Source: an uncultured Dehalococcoidia bacterium
Lineage (GTDB): Bacteria > Chloroflexota > Dehalococcoidia > Lucifugimonadales > Lucifugimonadaceae
Assembly (NCBI GenBank): GCA_913052475.1
Contig: CAJXEJ010000006.1
Span: forward strand, 1 to 64,000
Direction: 5' to 3'
Length of the DNA stretch: 64,000 nt
Below the pieces are notes generated by a model, which was not told the origin of the DNA, ran no database searches, and saw nothing but the letters and a program-made list of their open reading frames with translations. Each line of letters starts with the position of its first letter. Within the stretch, counting starts at the first letter, position 1. The translations under genes were made by a program, and so were the position numbers. This document shows positions 28,751 to 39,351 of the stretch, in pieces.

Positions 28751-29710
28751 CTACTGGTACTTAATTGTCGCCGAATCGGAGGCGATCCAACGGAGTTCGA
28801 TAAATGAACTGTCTTTTGGCAACTCGAATACCAACATGCCGGTAAGTTGTTCGCCGTCGTTCAATTTCGCTGAACCCCACAGCGGGACAAATTCCGGAAC
28901 ACTGAACTTCGGTGCCGGTTCGGCCGTGTAGGCTCGTGTGATCGTATTGAGCGGCTTGTAAGTCGTTCGATTCCCGTCCATCAGAGTTGCGGCCTTTTCG
29001 TCGACCACCAAATTCACCGTTCCGGACGTCTGGTTGATCAATGTGACTTTGACGTAAACAAGTTCGTTGTTCGCTTCGTCGTCCGGCTTCATCGCCCAGT
29101 TGTAAAGGGTGCCGGAAATATCGGCTCCCTGATAGGTGATGAACAGTTGCTGTTTCGGCTCTTCTGCTCGAATCCACAGCGTTCGACCTGCGACATATAG
29201 CGGATCGCCACCTTCTGACTTGAAAACGGTCATCAAGCTGATTAAAACCACTGAAAGAACTACAGAAAATGCCGTGATGCCCATCAACACGCCCGGGCTG
29301 CTCTCCTTCGGCGTGCCGACCTGGCGACGTGCAAGAACCGCACCGCCAGCATCGATATCCATGTACTCAGTACCAGGATCGCCACGGAAACCGGTTGCGG
29401 GTGCGAATTCAAGACGAACGCGAACGATCTCGTTGGCCATTCGCTCGGCCGAAATCACTTCCCACTGCAATTCAGCGCCACGCAGACGCGGGCCGTACTC
29501 ATATTTGTTGGCAGCAGCGTACTCAAGAGCAGCTTTTACCTGGTTCGGGAACTTGCTCGCAGCGTCATCGCCAAATGCAAATACAGCCGATTCTTCACCC
29601 GCCACTAGCGTTGAATCAGCGCTATCGGCTACAGGCGAGTTCTCTGTTGATTGAGACTCGTTAGCGGCGTCGTTTTCAGTTCGATTCTCTTCAGTCATCC
29701 ATTGCTCCAC
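28751..29710 (-). CDS. hypothetical single-TM protein with extracytoplasmic C-terminal domain
   Basis: Acidic/polar N-terminus, one TM segment (GVLMGITAFSVVLSVVLISLMTVF), long C-terminal domain; no family recognised. Confidence 0.7.
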   Translation of the reverse strand: MEQWMTEENRTENDAANESQSTENSPVADSADSTLVAGEESAVFAFGDDAASKFPNQVKAALEYAAANKYEYGPRLRGAELQWEVISAERMANEIVRVRLEFAPATGFRGDPGTEYMDIDAGGAVLARRQVGTPKESSPGVLMGITAFSVVLSVVLISLMTVFKSEGGDPLYVAGRTLWIRAEEPKQQLFITYQGADISGTLYNWAMKPDDEANNELVYVKVTLINQTSGTVNLVVDEKAATLMDGNRTTYKPLNTITRAYTAEPAPKFSVPEFVPLWGSAKLNDGEQLTGMLVFELPKDSSFIELRWIASDSATIKYQ

Positions 29711-29875
29711 TGTTCAGGACTACCCCGAACCGACAAGCGAGAGTACATGATGTGCGAGAGTTACCGCACAGTATTTTCATTTCGAAGAACTAATTATTGC
29801 CAAGGATCGCGGATTCGGCGAATTCAATTTCGTTTTCGGGGCAAATCAATCGAAAATCAACGATGGTCAAGTACA

Positions 29876-31066
29876 TCAATCCTCGGCTGTGGGGAATGTT
29901 TCGAGCTGCTGAACTACATCCGTCAGTGCTTGAAGTACGTCTTCAATATCGGTTTCGGTTGTATCCCGGCCCATCGATATTCGAACGCTGCCGACGGCCA
30001 GACCAGGATCCACGCCCATCGCCATCAACACGTGCGACGGCTCCAGAGATGCCGAACTACAAGCACTACCGCTTGAAGCTGCGATGCCTTGGAAGTCCAG
30101 TCCAAGAAGAATCGGTTCACCTTCGACACCGGGGAAAGAAAAGTTTGAGATTTCCGGTACTCGATGTGTATGGCTGCCATTGAACGACGAACCGCGAATT
30201 CGCTCAGCCACACCCGCAATTAGTCGATCGGATAAATCCCGCATCCGCTCTATCGAAGAGAGACGTTCTGCCTCAGCCAGAGCCAGTGCCTCACCGATTC
30301 CGACAATGTTGGCAACGTTTTCCGTACCCGATCTTCGCTGCCGTTCCTGTCCTCCACCGGCAATCAACGGTTCCAGCTCGACGCCGCGGCGTACGTACAA
30401 AATGCCAGTGCCTTTCGGACCGTAGATCTTGTGACCTGACAGGCTTAGCAGATCGACACCGAGTTCGTCGACGTTCAGAGATAGTTTCCCAGCGCCTTGC
30501 ACCGCATCGGTGTGAATAAGTATTTCTCCGCCTTGCTGTCGAGATTTTTCTCGAGTACGCCTAGCGATCGTCGCCACATCCTGGATCGTGCCAACCTCGT
30601 TGTTCACAAGCATCACGCTGGCAAGGAATGTGTCGGGGCGAATCGCGGCGGCAAACTCGTCTGGATCGATTCGCCCAGCGCTGTCGACTCCAACGTAGGT
30701 CGCCTCATATCCCAGCTTTTCCAACTGCTCCACGGGGTGAATAACGGCGTGATGTTCAATGGCAGTGGTGGTGATGTGACCGGCAGCCGACGATTTCATC
30801 ATTGCGGAACCTTTGATTGCAAGATTGTTTGATTCAGATCCACCGCCAGTAAACACGATCTCACTCGACCGTGCTCCCAGCACCGCTGCGACTTTCTCCC
30901 GCGCCTCGTCGAGACCGTAACGTGCTTCCCCGGCCAAAGAGTAAAGGCTCGAAGGGTTACCAAACTTCTCAGTGAAATACGGCAGCATAAGTTCAAGAAC
31001 CTCGGATCGCACCGGGGTTGTAGCTGCGTAGTCGAGGTAGTTAATTCGGTCGTCGCTCGATGTCAT
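29876..31066 (-). CDS. cysteine desulfurase (NifS/IscS family)
   Basis: INYLDYAATTPVRSEVLELMLPYFTEKFGNPSSLYSLA...SLSGHKIYGPKGTGILYVRRG...SSGSACSS. Confidence 0.95.
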   Translation of the reverse strand: MTSSDDRINYLDYAATTPVRSEVLELMLPYFTEKFGNPSSLYSLAGEARYGLDEAREKVAAVLGARSSEIVFTGGGSESNNLAIKGSAMMKSSAAGHITTTAIEHHAVIHPVEQLEKLGYEATYVGVDSAGRIDPDEFAAAIRPDTFLASVMLVNNEVGTIQDVATIARRTREKSRQQGGEILIHTDAVQGAGKLSLNVDELGVDLLSLSGHKIYGPKGTGILYVRRGVELEPLIAGGGQERQRRSGTENVANIVGIGEALALAEAERLSSIERMRDLSDRLIAGVAERIRGSSFNGSHTHRVPEISNFSFPGVEGEPILLGLDFQGIAASSGSACSSASLEPSHVLMAMGVDPGLAVGSVRISMGRDTTETDIEDVLQALTDVVQQLETFPTAED

Positions 31067-31274
31067 AGTTCAAGTATTCGCTATTGAGCAGGAATGGACA
31101 ACGAAACCGTGTAGCCGTTGTGATTGAGCTTGGATAGAATATCTTGGTTTGGAATCCACGCAAGCAGATGTTTCCTATCTATGTGCCGTGTACACCACGG
31201 TGCATTTAATTTTGGCAGAATAGTTCTGTTGTGGCGCAAATAGGCGTTATTCAAACGATAACCGGAGTGAGTAT

Positions 31275-32246
31275 TTGATCAAGATTGAGCACATGTCGAA
31301 AAGTTACGGCCCCTATCCGGCCGTCATTGACATCTCATTCGAAGTGCTCAAAGGCGAAATAGTCGGATTCCTCGGCCCCAACGGCGCAGGAAAAACGACC
31401 ACCATGAGAGTTGTCACGGGCTTCACGCCACCGACCGACGGTGACGTAACGGTGGGCGGCTACGATGTCGTATCCCACTCGCTCGACGTTCGACGCCACA
31501 TCGGATATCTCCCGGAAACAGTCCCGTTGTACCTCGACATGACCGTCACGGACTATCTGACTTACATGGGTGAAATCCGTGGAATGAACTCGTGGTGGGT
31601 GAAAGAGCGCTTGCCGAAAGTCATCGACATGGTGAGGCTTGGTGAGTACCGGAACACGCTAGTCGGTCGACTCTCGAAGGGTTACCGACAGCGAACAGGC
31701 ATTGCACAGGCGATCCTTCACGAGCCTGACGTCTTGGTAATGGATGAGCCGACAATCGGTATCGACCCGATTCAGGTCGTAGAAACTCGAGAGTTGATCA
31801 GCAACCTCGGTGAAGAGCACACTATGCTCCTCAGCTCACACATCCTTCCAGAAGTCAGCGCTATATGTAAACGAGTGCTTGTAATCAACGACGGCCGAAT
31901 CGTCGCTGACGACAAGCCAAACGATCTTTCAGAGAAACTTCAGCACGCAGAGCGCATCGAAATCAGCGTTCGCGGTGCCGAAGCACCTGCGTTTATCAAT
32001 GCTATGCGTGATTTATCTGCAGTCGTTGATGCCCGATCCGATCAGCGTGTAGCGGTTGTACAAAATGCCGAGCGGGAAGATTTTTTGCCGTTCATCGTTG
32101 ACGCTCGACCGAACATGCAGGCATCGGAACAAATTGCGAAAATAGTCGTCGAGAACGGTTGGGGATTGTCAAACTTGACACCGCTCCCAATGACTCTCGA
32201 AGAAATCTTCCTCGAATTGACAACAGAAGAGAATTTAGGCGAGTAG
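31275..32246 (+). CDS. ABC transporter ATP-binding protein
   Basis: GFLGPNGAGKTTTMRVVTGF, LSKGYRQRTGIAQAILHEPDVLVMDEPTIGIDP. Confidence 0.95.
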   Translation: MIKIEHMSKSYGPYPAVIDISFEVLKGEIVGFLGPNGAGKTTTMRVVTGFTPPTDGDVTVGGYDVVSHSLDVRRHIGYLPETVPLYLDMTVTDYLTYMGEIRGMNSWWVKERLPKVIDMVRLGEYRNTLVGRLSKGYRQRTGIAQAILHEPDVLVMDEPTIGIDPIQVVETRELISNLGEEHTMLLSSHILPEVSAICKRVLVINDGRIVADDKPNDLSEKLQHAERIEISVRGAEAPAFINAMRDLSAVVDARSDQRVAVVQNAEREDFLPFIVDARPNMQASEQIAKIVVENGWGLSNLTPLPMTLEEIFLELTTEENLGE

Positions 32247-32249
32247 GAA

Positions 32250-33011
32250 TTGCGTTTCATATCCGTCATAGCGATCAAAGAGATTCGCACATACTTCGCC
32301 TCGCCAATGGCTTATGTGGTCTCGGCAGCATTTCTGGCCATCACAGGCTTTTTCTTCGTAGCATCGGTTTCCGACGCCTTCGCTGAAGCAAGCATTCGTG
32401 GTTATCTGGCGGGTGCAGTGTTCTTCATGATTTTCATGTCACCGGCACTCACGATGCGACTCATCGCCGAAGAGCAGAAACTTGGCACACTAGAGTTGCT
32501 CCTGACCTCGCCTCTACGCGAATTCGAAATCGTGTTCGGCAAGTTCCTCGCTGCGTTCGCAACAACGCTAGTCATGATTATCCTGTCGCTCTACTTCGTT
32601 ATCGTTCTGTTTGTCTACGGTGATCCCGATATCGGTCCGCTGCTGAGCGGGTTACTCGGCTTGAGCTTGTACGCAGCAGCGACTCTCGCAGTCGGGCTCT
32701 TCGCTTCATCGCTGAGCAGTAACCAGATCGTTGGGTTGGTCGTTGGCTCCGGGATCCTGACAGCCCTTACGATCATCGATTTTGTGAGCGAACGGCTCTC
32801 GGGTTTGGCGTCAGAGGTTCTGAATGCGTTCCAGCTCGGGGCTTCATTCTCAGTATTTGATCTCGACAGCTTCGGCGTTGCCGAGGGCGGTCACTTCGCA
32901 GACTTTGCACGAGGCATTATCTCTCTGACCGATATTGCCTACTACTCATCAATAACAGCAGTGTTCTTGCTCCTCACAGTTCTTGTGTTGGAAGCAAGGC
33001 GATGGCGCTAG
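32250..33011 (+). CDS. ABC-2 type permease (GldF-like)
   Basis: MRFISVIAIKEIRTYFASPMAYVVSAAFLAITGFFF...LTMRLIAEEQKLGTLELLLTSPLREFEIVFGKFLAA. Confidence 0.92.
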   Translation: MRFISVIAIKEIRTYFASPMAYVVSAAFLAITGFFFVASVSDAFAEASIRGYLAGAVFFMIFMSPALTMRLIAEEQKLGTLELLLTSPLREFEIVFGKFLAAFATTLVMIILSLYFVIVLFVYGDPDIGPLLSGLLGLSLYAAATLAVGLFASSLSSNQIVGLVVGSGILTALTIIDFVSERLSGLASEVLNAFQLGASFSVFDLDSFGVAEGGHFADFARGIISLTDIAYYSSITAVFLLLTVLVLEARRWR

Positions 33012-33026
33012 GCCAGTATTCAGTAG

Positions 33027-34784
33027 ATGTCCACAGAGCAGCAAAATAGTCCCGACAGTCGGCCGTCACCCGACTCCGTTCGGGAAAAGACACCACTCTT
33101 CGAGAGTCTGAAGAACAACACGAATTCGATCAGGCAATCCCTCGCCCTTGTGGGTGGTGGCGCCATCGTTTTCGGAGTCCTGATATGGATCTTCCTGCGT
33201 GGTCTTGAAGAACCAGCGTTCATCGTTGCGGGTATTGGCCTCGGATTACTTATCGTCGATGCCGTCATCTCTCTCGCAACTGTTCGCCAGGCCGTTTTTG
33301 GTCGCCGGGGTCGCTACGGTCTCAACACGGCAATTGTATTTATCGTTTTCCTGGCTATCGCCGTGACAGTCAACTTCGCCCTGCACTGGGCCGTTGACCG
33401 ATCGAACCCGGCCGGATGGTTGCGGGTCGACACTACAGCTACCAAACAGTTCCTTCTTGAAGAGCAGGTCGTAAACACCCTCGAAAACCTGAAGGAACCT
33501 GTCAAGATCACGGCGTTCTTCACGACCGACACCGCTGCTGATGCAGCTGCATGGCGGGATACAGAAGACATGCTCAGCGAATTCCGTCGCCGTTCAGGGG
33601 ATTTCGAACTCACCTACGATCGTATCGACCCTGAATTGAATCCAAACGCAGCAACAGGATTGGGTGTGACCCAGTTCCCTGCGCTCGCAATTGAGGGAGT
33701 CGAAAGTCGGCGAACCGAGATCGTTGTCGGCGGCAACCCGAATGACGGACCCAACGTATTTACCGAACAACAGGTGGTCACAGGACTCCTCGTTATCAAC
33801 CAAATTGCCCAGAAAAGAGTTGTTTTTATCACCGGTCACTCAGAACGTGATGTAACCGACATTTCAACCATCACGAGCGTGGGGCTTGCTGGAAGCGCGC
33901 TTAGTCGAGAAAACTACGTCATCTTGAACGAGACGCTTCAGGAACTCGGTACTCGGATGGCCGCTGGTAATCCTCTTGATATTCCGGCTGTCATCGTCTT
34001 TGCCGGTCCGACACAGGAATTGCTGCCTATCGACCAGCAGGCTCTGCTCAACTACGCCCGATACGGCGGAAGCATTCTCTTCTTGTTCGAACCTGACGAA
34101 ACACCCGACAGCTTCAAGCAGTTCCTATCCCGCTACGCTGTAGCCATTGGCGATGGTGAAGCGACCGATATTGCCAGCTTCGTGGCACCTAGCCCAACAT
34201 TCATTCAGGTGAAGAAGAGCAACAGTCAGCTTCCTCCGCACCCTGTGACTGAAGGATTTGAAGTTCTCTACATGCCGGGTGCTACTCATTTTGGCTGGTC
34301 GGTCGACCCGCAATCACTCCCGCTAGTCAACGACAACACCCCCCTCGTCTCGCAGCGCATCCTGGCGTCCACCACAATCAACAGTTGGGCAGAGACGGAT
34401 CCTGACACTCTTGAATTCGACGTCAACAGCGAAATTGGTGGACCTCTACCACTGGCAGTTGTGATCGAAGCAGTTGGCGAAGTTACCGGCGGTGTCTACT
34501 CCGATGGTGAAGAGTTGACCACTGTGAACATGATTGTTATCGGTGACACCGATTTTGCTTCCAACAACTACTTCGGCTCGGCGAACAACTCCGATCTATT
34601 CGTAAACTCAATAAATTACCTCGCAAAGGATTTCCAGCTCATTTCGATCCGAGCGAAGACCGACACCAATCGCCAGCTATTCCTCACGAAAAACGAACGT
34701 GATTTCGTTCGATGGTCAGGCTGGCTTCTGATGCCTTCGTTGATCAGTATTTTTGGGTTCTGGACCTGGTGGAGAAGGCGCTAA
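33027..34784 (+). CDS. GldG-like ABC-type auxiliary protein (Gldg family)
   Basis: TATKQFLLEEQVVNTLENLKEPVKITAFFT...VVFITGHSERDV; C-terminal TM; in ABC cluster. Confidence 0.85.
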   Translation: MSTEQQNSPDSRPSPDSVREKTPLFESLKNNTNSIRQSLALVGGGAIVFGVLIWIFLRGLEEPAFIVAGIGLGLLIVDAVISLATVRQAVFGRRGRYGLNTAIVFIVFLAIAVTVNFALHWAVDRSNPAGWLRVDTTATKQFLLEEQVVNTLENLKEPVKITAFFTTDTAADAAAWRDTEDMLSEFRRRSGDFELTYDRIDPELNPNAATGLGVTQFPALAIEGVESRRTEIVVGGNPNDGPNVFTEQQVVTGLLVINQIAQKRVVFITGHSERDVTDISTITSVGLAGSALSRENYVILNETLQELGTRMAAGNPLDIPAVIVFAGPTQELLPIDQQALLNYARYGGSILFLFEPDETPDSFKQFLSRYAVAIGDGEATDIASFVAPSPTFIQVKKSNSQLPPHPVTEGFEVLYMPGATHFGWSVDPQSLPLVNDNTPLVSQRILASTTINSWAETDPDTLEFDVNSEIGGPLPLAVVIEAVGEVTGGVYSDGEELTTVNMIVIGDTDFASNNYFGSANNSDLFVNSINYLAKDFQLISIRAKTDTNRQLFLTKNERDFVRWSGWLLMPSLISIFGFWTWWRRR

Positions 34785-34787
34785 TAA

Positions 34788-35801
34788 ATGAACCTGCGTC
34801 TTCTTCTTGTGCTTATTACAGTTCTTTCGTACGTCGCCATCGGTGTGACGTGGTTCATCACGAACCCGACCGAGGAAGTGGAAGAACCCACTCCTCCGTT
34901 CTTCTACACTTTGGCACCAAGCGATCTACGCAATATCGAAATCGACACTGGGGAGAAAGTAACCAGTTGGTCGCTACGTGAAGACGTGCGTCGCTGGTAC
35001 TTCGACGACATGGACAACATTCCAGCCGATCTGTTCCGCTGGGGTGGTATCACTCAACTTCTTGGCGGTCCCCGCACTCAGCGAGTACTATCTCAGAATA
35101 TCGACGATCCATCGCTTTATGGCCTCGACACTCCGAGCGCACAATTCGCGGTCACACTGCGTGATGGCTCTGTTGTGCGGCTGGTTCTTGGCGATTTGAC
35201 ACCGGATGGCGTGAACAATTACGCACGTGTCGAGGGTTTCCCGCAATTAGTTCTTGTGGATGCTACCTGGGGTGGGGTTTTTAAACGGCTCGTGAACGAA
35301 CCCCCGGTTCCTGAGTGGTACTACAGTCTCAACGGCCAGGCTCGTGAGATCATTCTGTTCGACAACAACGAAGTGCTCCGTGCCTACGGATACGAACGTG
35401 ATACTGGAGTGTGGTTCGTATGCGATCTTCCGCTTGAAACCGATCCGTGTACCGGTGCACAAATTGCAGATGGCGCAGCTATCGAGGCTGAACTCGAACA
35501 TTTTGGTAATCCGGAGATTAGAGGCGCAGTTGCCCTCAATCTCGAAGATGACAATGAGTTTGAAACGTATGGCACGGTTGTTGAATCGCCCTACATAGCG
35601 GTTCGAGTCGAAAATCGCAATCCCACTACGAATGTAACTGAAGTTACCCGGCTCACGATGACTCTCGGTGACCTTACCGATGATGGCTCCACACGCTACG
35701 CAGTGGCGAACGAGACCTCAGACGTTATCAAGATCGACGCAGTATGGGCAGATCGAGTCCTCGATCTGTTCTTTGGCGACTTGCTCATAGACAACGGCTA
35801 A
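34788..35801 (+). CDS. DUF4340 domain-containing protein
   Basis: N-terminal TM; LRNIEIDTGEKVTSWSL...; typical partner of GldFG-like ABC modules. Confidence 0.8.
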   Translation: MNLRLLLVLITVLSYVAIGVTWFITNPTEEVEEPTPPFFYTLAPSDLRNIEIDTGEKVTSWSLREDVRRWYFDDMDNIPADLFRWGGITQLLGGPRTQRVLSQNIDDPSLYGLDTPSAQFAVTLRDGSVVRLVLGDLTPDGVNNYARVEGFPQLVLVDATWGGVFKRLVNEPPVPEWYYSLNGQAREIILFDNNEVLRAYGYERDTGVWFVCDLPLETDPCTGAQIADGAAIEAELEHFGNPEIRGAVALNLEDDNEFETYGTVVESPYIAVRVENRNPTTNVTEVTRLTMTLGDLTDDGSTRYAVANETSDVIKIDAVWADRVLDLFFGDLLIDNG

Positions 35802-35882
35802 GGCTCCAGCCATCAGGCCAACACCGATCTATAGTGTGCGTTGACAACGCCCCACACCCTTGGAGAGGCTAACGAGGGCGGT

Positions 35883-38800
35883 TTACGTAGTCAGGTTGCG
35901 ATAGAGTTGGGGCAGACGCTTCGGCAGCAGACTGATGTCAGGAAGCACCTCATAGCTAAAATCGTCCATCATCGTCTTCATGTAGTCGTGCCCTGCCTTG
36001 TCGACGGTCAAACAGAACGGCGTAATACCCAGGTTCCGCGCTTCGATCAGGGATTGGCGGGTATCGTGCACTGCGTATTCCTTCTCAACACCTTCACGTG
36101 AGTAACCGCGGTCCTGCGGTCGTCCATCCGAGATCAAGAACAGGAATCGTGAGCGAGCCTCTGCTTCCGCGAGTTTTGTGGCCGTGTGCCGGATAGCGGG
36201 TCCCATGCGTGTAGCATGGAGTGGAGCGATACGATCGATTCGACGCGGAACCATGTCGCTAAAGTTTTCGTCGAGATCCTTGATTGTGTAGAACTCGACG
36301 TTCTCGCGACCGTATCCCGAGAATCCATAGATTCCGTACATATCACCAAGCGTTTCGAGTGAATTGACCAGAAGGGTGATCCCTTCCTTTTCAACGTCCA
36401 CGATTCGTTTGTAGGTACGTCGTAGCCCCTCCGAACGGCGCGAGCGCAGCCACACCATGTATTCCACTGGATCGTCGGGGGCTCCCCAATCGTCAGACGG
36501 CTTCTTAGCCTCATCAATCGCTTCTGCGGTAGATGCCGACAGGTCGAGTAGGAACGCGACGGCGACTGACCGTTCGTTCTTGTTGCGGCGCCAGAACAGT
36601 TTTTCGTCAGGCGATACTCCGACCTTTAGGTCGATAAGTGCTTCGAGCACAGCGTCTAAATCATGCTCTTCCCCATCTTCAAGTCGCTTCTGCTTGCGGT
36701 ACATCTCTGGGATGACCAGCTCGAATTGGCGTTTGATCTGAGCAACGAGTCCTGCATTATCAGCAAGAGTTTCGCGGAAGAAATTCGGTTCGCCGTCGGT
36801 CATGATCTTCTCGTGGATCATGCACCAGTTCGGCTTATATTCGTTCGCCCTGAAATCCCACTCTGGATAGGTGAAAGTGTCGGGTTCGGTTGCTGTTAGT
36901 GGACCACCGTCTTCATCGACGTGTTGCGAAGGACCTGGCTGGAACTGCTGGTTTTCCGGATCGCGTTTCTGCAGCTCTTTCATCAGGTTCTCGATCATCT
37001 CGGAAACCTGTTGATCGCCACCTTCCTCGCCTTCGGTTTGCTCCATCTCCATTTCGGGAGCATTTTTCATCATTTCTTCGAGTTGTTCTTGAGTTATCGG
37101 CTCCATCTCGCCGGTCTCCGACATCTCGCCGCGTTCCATCATCTGCATCTGGGAAAGCAGTTGGGAAAGCTCTGGCTTGAATTCACCACGGTAGTCGACT
37201 TCCTGCGGAGAGGAGTAGTCCTCTTCTCCTTCGTCTGCAAACTCCTGGTCGCCTTCGCCGTCTTGTTCTTCACCCTCTCCGTCGCCAACAGAGGAGGACA
37301 TTCCCATGAATTGCTGAACAACCTCTTCAGGATCGACAACGTCTTCGTCGTCAGATTCGGATGACTCTTCTTCGTCTTCAGGCTCGAGCTGTTCGTAGTC
37401 ATCGTCTTCGAGGTCTTCGTTCTTGATATCTACCAAGATGGAATACGCACGAATTGCAGCTTCGGCAGCGTCTTCTACAAGCGCCTCAATAGTCGTGACC
37501 TGCCTGATCAGCTTGCGAAGTTTTCGAGCTGCTACCTTGTGCTCAGAAGGCACATACATTTCGTCGACCTGTCCGAGACTGACGCGGATCATGAACTCAA
37601 CCAATGCTTCTCGCGCTGGAAGGTTTATGACATCGGGGCGTGATTCGAGCGCTGCGGTACGTACGATCCTGTACATCCCCATGATGCCGGGGTAGAGCTC
37701 TTCGACGTAGCCATCAATTCGTGAACTCTCGAGAACGGTGAAAGCATCCAACGCCAGACGGCGTTCCTGGAACAGGTCGAAGAATCGGCTCATATCAGTC
37801 AAGAACTCAGGCGTGCCTGGTTCGGGAACAGCTTCCGGGATGGAGGGTGTTGAAACGGCGGATTCTGGGTCTTCGTGCCCGAAAATGACAACCTGGGGTT
37901 TCTCCGCTGCCTTCTTCTTTGCAGCCTCGTCGACACCTTTGGCAGCCTGAAGCTCGACAGCACCGGGCAAGCGCGGGCGAAGATCATCGTACAGGCGCGA
38001 TGGCGTATTGAAATCGAACATGAACGAGCCAAACTCGATGTGTCCGATCTGATGGGTCGAAATTACTTTAAAGAAACCAAAATTTTCGTCCTTGGTCGTG
38101 TATCGATTGATAACCGATGGCATATAGATCGTCGTACCTTCGGTCGTTGGCAGTTCACCCTGGAACCAGCCGATATTTTTCTCGGCCAGTTGCTGGGCTG
38201 CCTGAACATCGATCGTGTGTCCCGTAAGCGCCAGACAGTACATCTGTATGATGTCGCGAACTCTTGAAAGTTCGATCGAAGAAGAGAGCGAGTCGAGCGT
38301 CTCCTGCGAGCTAGGCGATTCCAGTTTGAAGTACGCAATCGCTGCTTCATCGCTCTCTTGAGCCATGCGAATTCCTTCAGCCTGCCACTGTCTCATCTGG
38401 TCGAAGGTGACTCGTTCCAGTATTTCGGGAACTATCTTGAGAAATTCTGGTGCCGCAGGAGCCGAAACAACTGCGATCCCGTCAGTCATTTCAAGAAGAC
38501 GGTCCCGCTTGTTCGCAGGAACACGATTTACCGTGTACGCACCGTCCTTAAGAACGCCGGCAGCATCGCTAACACCGGTTATCACCAAGCGGCGCGCCAG
38601 TGAGATTAGCGGTGCGCGGTGGGGCGATCCGAGTTCAACAAGAGATGCTGTCGCTGAGTCGAAAAGTACTGCGGTTTCTCGCCAGGATTTTTCTGCAACG
38701 ATCTGGGCGAGGTTGATAAATCGATCGACATCGTCGGTGATTTTCGGGAAAAGATCGATACCGGCACCAAGTGCGTCGCCCGCCTGATCGTAGGACCGAC

Positions 38801-39323
38801 GTGACAGGATTTCGAGGAATTCACCGAAGTGGCAAAACTCTTCGAACGATAGAGCTTCAAGCAGATCAGGCGTTGCCTCGAACAATCGACACGCCAGAGC
38901 TGAAGACTTCCATGTGCCCCTATAGAGAGCACGGCATACATTCGCCCAGTCGTCGATGTAACGCGGTCGAAGTCGCAACATCGCCTTTGGAGACGACTTG
39001 AAATACGCAACTGCCAACGAAGGGGAGTCTTCACAGAGCGATGTGCCAGTCTTTGCCCACTTGAGGAACTGACCGGACGGAAGTTGGCGCTGAACGGCCA
39101 CCGACGCATCGAAGAACTCTGCCGCGGCTTCCCATGACCTCACGGTCTTACGAGCGATCTCCAGTCCCTCAGTCGCCCATTGCTGGCACGTCTCATCGGC
39201 TAGCCGACCGGCTAACTTCTCCAGAGCGACTTCATACCGCTCAAGAACAGGTGCCGGAAATTGTTCGAGTTCCACTCTCGTGGTTTCGATGGCGTTTTGT
39301 TTCGGATCGTCAGAACTAGTCAA
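35883..39323 (-). CDS. VWA domain protein (NorD/CbbO-like) with N-terminal helical repeats and acidic linker
   Basis: C-terminal VWA (VAVAFLLDLSASTAE, FLFLISDGRPQDRGY), HQIGHIEFGSFMF metal-binding-like segment; neighbours MoxR-like ATPase. Confidence 0.9.
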   Translation of the reverse strand: MTSSDDPKQNAIETTRVELEQFPAPVLERYEVALEKLAGRLADETCQQWATEGLEIARKTVRSWEAAAEFFDASVAVQRQLPSGQFLKWAKTGTSLCEDSPSLAVAYFKSSPKAMLRLRPRYIDDWANVCRALYRGTWKSSALACRLFEATPDLLEALSFEEFCHFGEFLEILSRRSYDQAGDALGAGIDLFPKITDDVDRFINLAQIVAEKSWRETAVLFDSATASLVELGSPHRAPLISLARRLVITGVSDAAGVLKDGAYTVNRVPANKRDRLLEMTDGIAVVSAPAAPEFLKIVPEILERVTFDQMRQWQAEGIRMAQESDEAAIAYFKLESPSSQETLDSLSSSIELSRVRDIIQMYCLALTGHTIDVQAAQQLAEKNIGWFQGELPTTEGTTIYMPSVINRYTTKDENFGFFKVISTHQIGHIEFGSFMFDFNTPSRLYDDLRPRLPGAVELQAAKGVDEAAKKKAAEKPQVVIFGHEDPESAVSTPSIPEAVPEPGTPEFLTDMSRFFDLFQERRLALDAFTVLESSRIDGYVEELYPGIMGMYRIVRTAALESRPDVINLPAREALVEFMIRVSLGQVDEMYVPSEHKVAARKLRKLIRQVTTIEALVEDAAEAAIRAYSILVDIKNEDLEDDDYEQLEPEDEEESSESDDEDVVDPEEVVQQFMGMSSSVGDGEGEEQDGEGDQEFADEGEEDYSSPQEVDYRGEFKPELSQLLSQMQMMERGEMSETGEMEPITQEQLEEMMKNAPEMEMEQTEGEEGGDQQVSEMIENLMKELQKRDPENQQFQPGPSQHVDEDGGPLTATEPDTFTYPEWDFRANEYKPNWCMIHEKIMTDGEPNFFRETLADNAGLVAQIKRQFELVIPEMYRKQKRLEDGEEHDLDAVLEALIDLKVGVSPDEKLFWRRNKNERSVAVAFLLDLSASTAEAIDEAKKPSDDWGAPDDPVEYMVWLRSRRSEGLRRTYKRIVDVEKEGITLLVNSLETLGDMYGIYGFSGYGRENVEFYTIKDLDENFSDMVPRRIDRIAPLHATRMGPAIRHTATKLAEAEARSRFLFLISDGRPQDRGYSREGVEKEYAVHDTRQSLIEARNLGITPFCLTVDKAGHDYMKTMMDDFSYEVLPDISLLPKRLPQLYRNLTT

Positions 39324-39351
39324 CTCTTGTCCTAGGCTTTTTTAGACTGTC

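Noticed and set aside
36134-38350. Multiple ORFs overlapping the VWA gene in other frames
   Set aside because: All lie inside the long VWA CDS, which is supported by domain motifs; others are shadow frames.
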